Shown here: positions 29,237-36,016 of the stretch, one piece after another
How positions within the stretch are numbered: the stretch's first letter is position 1
How the letters are laid out: each line of letters opens with the position of its first letter
Assembly: GCF_018982965.1 (NCBI RefSeq)
Contig: NZ_JACBYP010000024.1
Location: 1-64,000 of the forward strand
Direction of reading: 5' to 3'
DNA length: 64,000 bases
Source of the DNA: Streptomyces mayonensis
GTDB lineage: Bacteria; Actinomycetota; Actinomycetes; Streptomycetales; Streptomycetaceae
Position numbers and translations under genes: made by a program
Notes under the pieces: generated by a model
The model's input: the letters and a program-made list of their open reading frames with translations, nothing else
Told to the model about the DNA's origin: nothing
The model's database searches: none

Positions 29237-30166
29237 GTGAGTGAGACAACGCACGACGGCACGGTCGCCATGACCAAGCCCGTGGCGCCCGACGAGGGCC
29301 TCACCCCGGCTCAGCTCGCCGCCCGGCACGGGCTGTCCGTGAGCGGTGCCCGACCGTCCCTCGTGGAGTACGTCCGTCAGCTCTGGGGGCGGCGGCACTT
29401 CATCCTGGCCTTCTCCCAGGCGAAGCTGACCGCCCAGTACAGCCAGGCCAAGCTCGGCCAGCTGTGGCAGGTGGCCACGCCGCTGCTGAACGCGCTCGTC
29501 TACTTCCTGATCTTCGGCCTGATCCTCAACGCGGGCCGCGGCATGCCGAAGGACGTCTACATCCCGTTCCTGGTGACGGGGGTGTTCGTCTTCACCTTCA
29601 CCCAGTCCTCGGCGATGGCCGGCGTGCGTGCCATCTCCGGCAACCTCGGCCTGGTGCGGGCGCTGCATTTCCCGCGCGCCTCGCTGCCGGTGTCGTTCGC
29701 GCTGCAGCAGCTCCAGCAGCTGCTGGCCTCGATGATCGTGCTGTTCGCGGTGGTCATCGGTTTCGGCAGCTACCCCGCGCTGTCCTGGCTGCTGGTCGTG
29801 CCGGTGCTCGTCCTGCAGTTCCTCTTCAACGTGGGCCTCGCGCTGGTCGTGGCCCGGATGGGCGCCAAGACGCCGGACCTGGCCCAGCTGATGCCGTTCA
29901 TCATGCGGACCTGGATGTACGCGTCGGGCGTGATGTTCTCCATCCCGATCATGCTGGAGGACAAGCCGGCCTGGCTGGCCGACGTGCTGCAGTGGAACCC
30001 GACCGCCGTCTACATGGACCTGATGCGCTTCGCGCTGATCGACGGGTACGGCTCCGGGAACCTGCCGCCGCACGTGTGGGCGGTCGCGCTCGGCTGGGCC
30101 GTGGCCCTCGCCGTGGGCGGCTTCGTGTACTTCTGGAAGGCTGAGGAGAGGTACGGCCGTGGCTGA
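29237..30166 (+). CDS. ABC-2 type polysaccharide/teichoic-acid export permease
   Basis: A 309-aa integral membrane protein with six predicted segments after a 55-residue cytoplasmic tail, the TagG/Wzm layout. LWGRRHFILAFSQAKLTAQY contains the amphipathic coupling helix typical of O-antigen and teichoic-acid exporters, followed by KLGQLWQVATPLLNALVYFLI in the first segment. The GTG at 29237 is the first good start. A 98-bp gap separates it from the glycosyltransferase, the largest inside the cluster, so a second promoter is possible. It overlaps its ATPase gene by 8 bp. Likely exports an undecaprenyl- or lipid-linked glycan. Confidence 0.9.
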   Translation: MSETTHDGTVAMTKPVAPDEGLTPAQLAARHGLSVSGARPSLVEYVRQLWGRRHFILAFSQAKLTAQYSQAKLGQLWQVATPLLNALVYFLIFGLILNAGRGMPKDVYIPFLVTGVFVFTFTQSSAMAGVRAISGNLGLVRALHFPRASLPVSFALQQLQQLLASMIVLFAVVIGFGSYPALSWLLVVPVLVLQFLFNVGLALVVARMGAKTPDLAQLMPFIMRTWMYASGVMFSIPIMLEDKPAWLADVLQWNPTAVYMDLMRFALIDGYGSGNLPPHVWAVALGWAVALAVGGFVYFWKAEERYGRG

Positions 30167-30944
30167 GCAGCAGGACGAGCGGGTGCCGACGGTCATCGCG
30201 GACGAACTGCACATCGTCTACCGCGTCAACGGCGCCAAGACCGGCCGGGGCAGCGCGACCGCCGCCCTGAGCCGCATGCTCAGACGGGGCTCCGACGACG
30301 CGGCGCGGGGCGTGCGCAAGGTGCACGCCGTGCGCGGCGTCTCCTTCACCGCCTGGCGGGGCGAGGCCATCGGCCTGATCGGCTCCAACGGCTCCGGCAA
30401 GTCCACCCTGCTGCGGGCCATCGCCGGTCTGCTGCCCGCCGAGCGAGGCAAGGTCTACACCGACGGCCAGCCCTCCCTGCTCGGCGTCAACGCGGCCCTG
30501 ATGAACGACCTGACCGGCGAGCGGAACGTGATCCTCGGCGGTCTGGCCATGGGCATGACCCGTGAGCAGATCAAGGAGCGCTACCAGGACATCGTCGACT
30601 TCTCGGGCATCAACGAGAAGGGCGACTTCATCACCCTGCCGATGCGCACGTACTCCTCCGGCATGGCCGCCCGGCTGCGGTTCTCCATCGCGGCAGCCAA
30701 GGACCACGACGTCCTCATGATCGACGAGGCGCTGGCCACCGGCGACCGGAAGTTCCAGACCCGCTCGGAGGAACGCATCCGGGAGTTGAAGAAGGAGGCC
30801 GGCACGGTCTTCCTGGTCAGTCACAACAACAAGTCCATCCGCGACACCTGCAACCGCGTCCTGTGGCTGGAACGCGGCGAACTGCGCATGGACGGCCCGA
30901 CCGACGAGGTCCTCAAGGAGTACGAGAAGTTCACGGGCAAGTAG
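30159..30944 (+). CDS. ABC transporter ATP-binding protein, polysaccharide export (TagH/Wzt-like)
   Basis: A 261-aa ATPase that powers the adjacent permease. It carries Walker A GSNGSGKST, the unusual export-type signature YSSGMAARLRFSIA, Walker B VLMIDEALATGD and the switch His in LVSHNNKSI. A 45-residue N-terminal extension precedes the usual start. It lacks the C-terminal carbohydrate-binding domain of some Wzt proteins, so recognition of a capped O-antigen end is unlikely; the substrate is probably recognised by the permease. The GTG at 30159 overlaps the permease end by 8 bp. A terminator follows 10 bp after the stop, closing the cluster. Confidence 0.92.
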   Translation: MAEQQDERVPTVIADELHIVYRVNGAKTGRGSATAALSRMLRRGSDDAARGVRKVHAVRGVSFTAWRGEAIGLIGSNGSGKSTLLRAIAGLLPAERGKVYTDGQPSLLGVNAALMNDLTGERNVILGGLAMGMTREQIKERYQDIVDFSGINEKGDFITLPMRTYSSGMAARLRFSIAAAKDHDVLMIDEALATGDRKFQTRSEERIRELKKEAGTVFLVSHNNKSIRDTCNRVLWLERGELRMDGPTDEVLKEYEKFTGK

Positions 30945-30954
30945 CCCGACACGC

Positions 30955-30989
30955 CGGGCCCTCGCCGCAACTGTTCCGGCGAGGGCCCG
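30955..30989 (+). terminator. Terminator closing the polyol-phosphate cluster
   Basis: A 13-bp perfect GC-rich stem (30955-30967 with 30977-30989) with a 9-nt loop lies directly after the ATPase stop codon. Confidence 0.85.
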
Positions 30990-31025
30990 CGTCTGCAAAG
31001 GAAACGTCAACTCCTGGCGTTCCCA

Positions 31026-31051
31026 GGAATCTTGAACCCAATCGGTGTGTT
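31026..31051 (+). promoter_or_regulatory. SigR-like promoter upstream of the hopanoid cluster
   Basis: GGAAT (31026-31030) and GTT (31049-31051) are separated by exactly 18 bp, matching the GGAAT-N18-GTT consensus of Streptomyces thiol-stress sigma factor SigR. A 10-bp palindrome GTTGTACAAC follows at 31089-31098. The coding start of hpnC is about 250 nt downstream, so the leader would be long. The match is short and could be chance. Confidence 0.4.
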
Positions 31052-31241
31052 GTTGTGATGTGCGGTGCCCCCCGACGGACGGCCGTCAGTTGTACAACGT
31101 AAGCTGTACCGGTCCCGATACGCGGCACATGGGGTGATAATGCCCGACACCCTCGTGCGGGCCTGTCGCGCGGGCAGCCGGGCGGCGTGTCCGAAATAGT
31201 GTGTATTGGGTAGGCAGTGTAGAACGGGAGATGTGACGGCA

Positions 31242-31307
31242 ATGGCGACGGAAACTCCCCAGCTCCGCGAAGCGTGCGCCGTCCCGGCCCAGGGCAGCCC
31301 GCGATGA
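31242..31307 (+). CDS. Possible 21-aa leader ORF coupled to hpnC
   Basis: An ATG at 31242 opens a 21-codon frame whose TGA overlaps the hpnC ATG as ATGA. The start has only a weak GGGAG element 11 nt ahead. The peptide (MATETPQLREACAVPAQGSPR in single letters minus one) has no recognised similarity. The overlap suggests translational coupling, but chance is possible. Confidence 0.25.
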   Translation: MATETPQLREACAVPAQGSPR

Positions 31308-32233
31308 CGGTCACCGACCCGGCGCAGGCCGCCGACCCCGAGCGCGCCACCCTCGCCAAGGCCGCGCACGAGAACTTCCCCGTCGCCCCCTTCTTCCTGC
31401 CCCGCGGCCGGCGCGCCGACCTCATGGCCGTCTACGGCTTCGCCCGCCTCGTCGACGACATCGGCGACGGAGACCTCGCCCCCGGCGGCGCCGACGCCCG
31501 CCTCCTCGGTGTCCCGGCCGAGCACGCCGACGACCGGCTGCGGATGCTGGACGCCTTCGAGGAGGACCTGCATCGTGTCTTCGGCGGTTCCGGCGGTTCC
31601 GGCGGTTCCGAAGGAGCCCCCCGCCACCCGCTGCTGCGCCGCCTGGTGCCCACCGCGCGCCGGTGCGCGCTGACACCCGAGCCGTTCCTCGGCCTGATCG
31701 CCGCCAACCGCCAGGACCAGCTGGTCGCGCGCTACGAGACCTACGACGACCTGCTCGCCTACTGCGAGCTGTCCGCCAACCCGGTCGGCCGTCTGGTCCT
31801 CGCGGTCACCGGCACCTCGACACCCGAACGGATCCGCCGCTCCGACGCGGTCTGCACCGCCCTGCAGATCGTCGAGCACCTCCAGGACGTCGCCGAGGAC
31901 CTCGGCCGGGACCGTGTCTACCTGCCCGCCGAGGACATGAAGCGTTTCCACGTCCAGGAGGAGGACCTGGCCGCCCCCACCGCCAACGCGTCGGTGCGCG
32001 CCCTGATCGCCTACGAGGCCGGGCGCGCACGGGACCTGCTGAATGAAGGCGCCCCCCTGGTGGGTAGCGTTCACGGCAGGCTGCGCCTGTTGCTCGCGGG
32101 ATTCGTGGCGGGGGGCCGAGCGGCGCTCCACGCGATCGCCGCGGCGGATCACGACGTACTTCCCGGCCCGCCCAAGCACGGCAAGGTCCAGTTGCTGCGC
32201 GAGGCGGGCGTGGTCCTGCGAGGAGAGGGGTGA
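31304..32233 (+). CDS. hpnC: Squalene synthase HpnC
   Basis: First enzyme of the three-protein HpnCDE squalene route. With HpnD it converts two farnesyl diphosphates through presqualene diphosphate to hydroxysqualene. It has 309 aa with the trans-prenyltransferase fold: first Asp-rich motif in LVDDIGDGD, second in QDVAEDLGRDRVYLP, and the conserved YCELSANPVGRLVL helix. A Gly/Ser insert (GGSGGSGGS near residue 95) is encoded by short DNA repeats and is probably a strain-variable loop. The ATG at 31304 begins just before the conserved sequence; the upstream open frame is not conserved. It overlaps hpnD by 4 bp (GTGA). Confidence 0.93.
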   Translation: MTVTDPAQAADPERATLAKAAHENFPVAPFFLPRGRRADLMAVYGFARLVDDIGDGDLAPGGADARLLGVPAEHADDRLRMLDAFEEDLHRVFGGSGGSGGSEGAPRHPLLRRLVPTARRCALTPEPFLGLIAANRQDQLVARYETYDDLLAYCELSANPVGRLVLAVTGTSTPERIRRSDAVCTALQIVEHLQDVAEDLGRDRVYLPAEDMKRFHVQEEDLAAPTANASVRALIAYEAGRARDLLNEGAPLVGSVHGRLRLLLAGFVAGGRAALHAIAAADHDVLPGPPKHGKVQLLREAGVVLRGEG

Positions 32234-33180
32234 TCGAGGCCGTGGAGTCGTCAGCGGACATGCCGGCACCGGTGCTCGCCGCCTACAGCTACTGCGAGGC
32301 CGTCACCGGCCGGCAGGCGCGCAACTTCGCCTACGGCATCCGGCTGCTGCCCACCCCCAAGCGGCGGGCGATGTCGGCGCTGTACGCGTTCTCGCGCCGC
32401 GTCGACGACATCGGCGACGGGGGACTGCCGGCCGACGTCAAGGTCGCCCGGCTGGAGGAGATCCGGGCGGTCCTCGCCCGGATCCACGAGGGCGCGGTCG
32501 ACGAGGACGACACCGACCCGGTCGCCGTCGCCCTCGCGCACGCGGCCCGGCAGTTCCCGATCCCGCTCGGCGGACTCGACGAGCTGATCGACGGCGTCCA
32601 GATGGACCTGCGCGGCGAGACGTACGAGACCTGGGACGACCTGAAGGTCTACTGCCGCTGCGTGGCGGGCGCCATCGGCCGCCTCTCGCTCGGCGTGTTC
32701 GGTACCGAACCGGGGGCGCGCGGCGCCGAGCGCGCCCCCGAGTACGCCGACACGCTGGGGCTCGCACTCCAGCTCACCAACATCCTGCGGGACGTCCGTG
32801 AGGACGCCGAGGCCGGCCGGACCTACCTGCCCGCCGACGACCTCGCCAAGTTCGGCTGCTCGGCCGGGTTCGAGGGGCCGAGACCGCCGGAGGGCTCCGA
32901 CTTCACCGGACTCGTGCACTTCGAAGTGCGCCGGGCCCGCGCCCTTTTCGCCGAGGGCTACCGGCTGCTCCCCATGCTCGACCGGCGCAGCGGCGCGTGC
33001 GTGGCCGCCATGGCCGGCATCTACCGCCGCCTCCTCGACCGGATCGAGCGCGACCCGGAGGCGGTGCTGCGCGGCCGGGTCTCGCTCCCCGGACGCGAGA
33101 AGGCGTACGTCGCCGTGCGCGGCCTGTCCGGTCTCGACGCCCGGCACGTCACCCGGCGGACCGTCAGGAGGCGCGCCTGA
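32230..33180 (+). CDS. hpnD: Presqualene diphosphate synthase HpnD
   Basis: Condenses two farnesyl diphosphates to presqualene diphosphate, the substrate of HpnC. It has 316 aa. The first Asp-rich motif is in FSRRVDDIGDGG and the second in NILRDVREDAEAGRTYLP, with the intervening YCRCVAGAIGRLSL helix as in phytoene/squalene synthases. The GTG at 32230 is preceded by AGGAGAGG and coupled to hpnC by a 4-bp overlap. The stop overlaps the start of the following small gene by one base (TGATG), so translation of the whole block is coupled. Confidence 0.93.
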   Translation: MIEAVESSADMPAPVLAAYSYCEAVTGRQARNFAYGIRLLPTPKRRAMSALYAFSRRVDDIGDGGLPADVKVARLEEIRAVLARIHEGAVDEDDTDPVAVALAHAARQFPIPLGGLDELIDGVQMDLRGETYETWDDLKVYCRCVAGAIGRLSLGVFGTEPGARGAERAPEYADTLGLALQLTNILRDVREDAEAGRTYLPADDLAKFGCSAGFEGPRPPEGSDFTGLVHFEVRRARALFAEGYRLLPMLDRRSGACVAAMAGIYRRLLDRIERDPEAVLRGRVSLPGREKAYVAVRGLSGLDARHVTRRTVRRRA

Positions 33181-33338
33181 TGGTCACCCCCGGCACACTC
33201 GACCCCTCCCGGTCACCCGGTGCTCCGGGTGCCGCACGGCGGGCAACCCTCCGGTGGCGGCCGGCGTCCCTGACTGAGACGGTCTGCCGTATGCCGGTCA
33301 CACACCACGGCGACCGGACAGGGAAGGGCGCACCATGA
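33180..33338 (+). CDS. Small DUF6380-like protein in the hopanoid operon
   Basis: A 52-aa ORF fits exactly between hpnD and hpnE: its ATG overlaps the hpnD stop (TGATG) and its stop overlaps the hpnE ATG (ATGA). The C-terminal half (RRATLRWRPASLTETVC, then HHGDRTGKGAP) resembles the small Streptomyces family annotated DUF6380, from memory. It is basic and Arg/Thr/Pro-rich with no membrane segment or catalytic motif. S. coelicolor appears to have a gene at the same place. It may simply relay translational coupling across a spacer, or encode an accessory peptide; function unknown. Confidence 0.65.
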   Translation: MVTPGTLDPSRSPGAPGAARRATLRWRPASLTETVCRMPVTHHGDRTGKGAP

Positions 33339-34771
33339 CGCAGGGCAACGGGACGGGCGACGGCGGGCAGCTCACGGACGTCTCCGCCCTGCGCCCGGGC
33401 GGGCACGCCGTCGTGGTCGGTGGCGGACTCGCCGGGGTCACCGCCGCACTCGCGCTCGCCGACGCCGGAGTGCGCGTCACCCTGCTCGAAGGGCGGCCGC
33501 GCCTGGGCGGGCTCGCCTTCTCCTTCCAGCGCGGCGGCCTCACCGTCGACAACGGTCAGCACGTGTACCTGCGCTGCTGCACCGCCTACCGCTGGTTCCT
33601 CGACCGGATCGGCGGCGCGGCGCTGGCGCCGGTGCAGGACCGTCTCGACGTGCCCGTTCTCGACCTGGAGCGGCCCGAGGGCAGACGGCTCGGCAGACTG
33701 CGGCGCGACGCGCTGCCCGTGCCCCTGCATCTGGGGCGCAGCCTGGCGGCCTACCCGCACCTCTCCCTCGCCGAACGCGCCTCGGTGGGGCGTGCCGCGC
33801 TCGCGCTCAAGGGGCTCGACCTCGCCGATCCGACCCTGGACACCCAGGACTTCGGCAGCTGGCTGACCGCGCACGGCCAGTCGGCGCGTACCGTCGAGGC
33901 CCTGTGGGACCTGGTCGGGGTCGCCACCCTCAACGCGGTCGCGGGCGACGCCTCGCTGGGGCTCGCCGCGATGGTGTTCAAGACCGGTCTGCTGTCCGAC
34001 CCGGGAGCGGCCGACATCGGATGGGCCCGTGTCCCGCTGGGTGAACTGCACGACCGGATGGCCCGCAGGGCGCTCGACTCCGCGGGCGTGCGTACCGAGG
34101 TCCGTACACGCGTCACCTCCGTCTCCAATAACGAGAACGGGGGCTGGAGCGTTCAGGTTCCCGGCGAGACGCTCGAAGCGGACGCGGTCGTCGTCGCCGT
34201 ACCCCAGCGCGAGGCCCACGACCTGCTGCCCGACGGCGCGCTCGACGCTCCGGAAAATCTTCTGGCGATCGGCACCGCGCCGATCCTCAACATCCACGTG
34301 GTCTACGACCGCAAGGTGCTCGCGGCGCCGTTCCTCACGGCCCTCGGCACCCCCGTGCAATGGGTCTTCGACCGCACCGAGGCCTCCGGGCTGAAGGAGG
34401 GTCAGTACCTGGCGCTGTCGCAGTCGACGGCGCAGAACGAGATCGACGAGCCCGTGTCCGCGCTGCGCGAGCGGTACCTGCCCGAGCTGGAGCGGCTGCT
34501 GCCCCGCACCCGGGGTGCCGAGGTGAAGGACTTCTTCGTGACCAGGGAGCGCACCGCGACCTTCGCTCCCGCCCCCGGCGTCGGCCGCCTCAGGCCCGGC
34601 GCCCGCACCAAGGCACCCGGCCTCTACCTGGCCGGAGCGTGGACCGCCACCGGGTGGCCCGCGACCATGGAGAGTGCGGTTCGCAGCGGCGTCGGAGCGG
34701 CCGGCGCCGCGCTCGGCGCCCTGGGCCGGTCCCGCGGCATCCTCCCCGACTTCTTCGAGGAGGCGGCGTGA
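33335..34771 (+). CDS. hpnE: Hydroxysqualene dehydroxylase HpnE
   Basis: FAD-dependent amine-oxidase/phytoene-desaturase-fold enzyme of 478 aa that reduces hydroxysqualene to squalene, completing the HpnCDE route. The N-terminal dinucleotide motif is VVVGGGLAGVTAALALADAG, with the second FAD element LGGLAFSFQRGG. The C-terminal FAD motif is LYLAGAWTATGWPATMESAVRSG in pieces. It matches HpnE rather than true desaturases because of its position between the squalene-synthase-like pair and shc. The ATG at 33335 has GGGAAGGG upstream. Its end overlaps a GTG that could start the next gene. Confidence 0.92.
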   Translation: MTQGNGTGDGGQLTDVSALRPGGHAVVVGGGLAGVTAALALADAGVRVTLLEGRPRLGGLAFSFQRGGLTVDNGQHVYLRCCTAYRWFLDRIGGAALAPVQDRLDVPVLDLERPEGRRLGRLRRDALPVPLHLGRSLAAYPHLSLAERASVGRAALALKGLDLADPTLDTQDFGSWLTAHGQSARTVEALWDLVGVATLNAVAGDASLGLAAMVFKTGLLSDPGAADIGWARVPLGELHDRMARRALDSAGVRTEVRTRVTSVSNNENGGWSVQVPGETLEADAVVVAVPQREAHDLLPDGALDAPENLLAIGTAPILNIHVVYDRKVLAAPFLTALGTPVQWVFDRTEASGLKEGQYLALSQSTAQNEIDEPVSALRERYLPELERLLPRTRGAEVKDFFVTRERTATFAPAPGVGRLRPGARTKAPGLYLAGAWTATGWPATMESAVRSGVGAAGAALGALGRSRGILPDFFEEAA

Positions 34772-34830
34772 AAGCCGACCCCCGTGGGACCGACTCCCGC
34801 ACTCCCCCCACCCCCACTGGAGGAGAGACT

Positions 34831-35904
34831 GTGCCCACTGTGCCCCCGGCCCCGACGGCCGATCGACGGACCACGGTGGACGTGACCGCGCTCCTGGAGC
34901 GCGGCCGGACCCTGACCACGCCGGTCCTGCGGGCGGCCGTCGACCGCCTGGCCCCTCCCATGGACACGGTCGCCGCCTACCACTTCGGCTGGATCGACGC
35001 CGCGGGCAACCCCGCGGAGGGCGACGGCGGCAAGGCCGTCCGGCCCGCACTCGCCGTGCTCTCCGCCGAGGTCACCGGTGCCGCGCCCGAGACCGGCGTG
35101 CCCGGCGCGGTGGCCGTGGAACTGGTCCACAACTTCTCCCTCCTGCACGACGACCTGATGGACGGCGACGAGCAGCGCCGCCACCGCGACACCGTCTGGA
35201 AGGTGCACGGCCCCGCCCAGGCCATCCTGGTCGGCGACGCCCTGTTCGCCCTCGCCAACGAGGTGCTCCTGGAACTGGGCACCGTCGAGGCCGGCCGCGC
35301 CACCCGCCGGCTGACCAGCGCCACCCGCGCCCTGATCGACGGCCAGGCCCAGGACATCTCCTACGAGCACCGCGACCGGGTCAGCGTCGAGGAGTGCCTG
35401 GAGATGGAGGGCAACAAGACCGGCGCCCTGCTCGCCTCCGCCAGCTCCATCGGCGCGGTCCTCGGCGGCGCCGACGAGCACACCGCCGACGTCCTGGAGA
35501 AGTACGGCTACCACCTGGGCCTCGCCTTCCAGGCCGTGGACGACCTGCTGGGCATCTGGGGCGACCCGGACGCCACCGGCAAGCAGACCTGGAGCGACCT
35601 GCGTCAGCGCAAGAAGTCGCTGCCGGTCGTGGCCGCCCTCGCGGCCGGCGGGCCCGCCTCCGAGCGCCTCGGCGAGATCCTCGCCGCCGACGCCAAGACC
35701 AGTGACTTCGCGAACTTCTCCGAGGAGGAGTTCGCGGCCCGTGCCGCCCTCATCGAGGAAGCGGGCGGGCGGGAGTGGACCGCCGACGAGGCGCGTCGCC
35801 AGCACACCATCGCCATCGAGGCCCTCGACGCCGTCGACATGCCCGACCGGGTGCGGGACATGTTCACGGCCCTCGCGGACTTCGTCGTCGTACGAAAGAG
35901 ATGA
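34831..35904 (+). CDS. Polyprenyl (farnesyl-type) diphosphate synthase
   Basis: Head-to-tail prenyltransferase of about 357 aa that should supply farnesyl diphosphate for squalene. The first Asp-rich motif is LLHDDLMDGDEQRR and the second is AVDDLLGIWGDP, with the conserved KTG and GQAQD elements between. The second motif reads DDxxG rather than DDxxD, common in actinobacterial members. I start it at the GTG at 34831 because GGAGGAG lies 5 nt upstream; a GTG at 34768 overlapping the hpnE stop would add 21 unconserved residues. Chain length (C15 or longer) cannot be proven by eye, but context favours C15. Confidence 0.9.
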   Translation: MPTVPPAPTADRRTTVDVTALLERGRTLTTPVLRAAVDRLAPPMDTVAAYHFGWIDAAGNPAEGDGGKAVRPALAVLSAEVTGAAPETGVPGAVAVELVHNFSLLHDDLMDGDEQRRHRDTVWKVHGPAQAILVGDALFALANEVLLELGTVEAGRATRRLTSATRALIDGQAQDISYEHRDRVSVEECLEMEGNKTGALLASASSIGAVLGGADEHTADVLEKYGYHLGLAFQAVDDLLGIWGDPDATGKQTWSDLRQRKKSLPVVAALAAGGPASERLGEILAADAKTSDFANFSEEEFAARAALIEEAGGREWTADEARRQHTIAIEALDAVDMPDRVRDMFTALADFVVVRKR

Positions 35905-36016
35905 TCATTATCGGTCGAATAGCCCTCGCGTAGTCGCCGGCCGGTGTCGTGGAGACACGAGCACCGGCCGACGGCGGACCCAGCAGACGTATCACACACT
36001 GCACGAAGGGGAAGCC

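Noticed and set aside
31141-31200. Short ATG frame (19 codons) in the hopanoid leader
   Set aside because: No ribosome site, no overlap with a gene and no recognisable product.
34768-34830. Earlier GTG start of the polyprenyl synthase overlapping hpnE
   Set aside because: Possible by coupling, but the strong ribosome site lies ahead of 34831 and the extra residues are Pro/Thr-rich.
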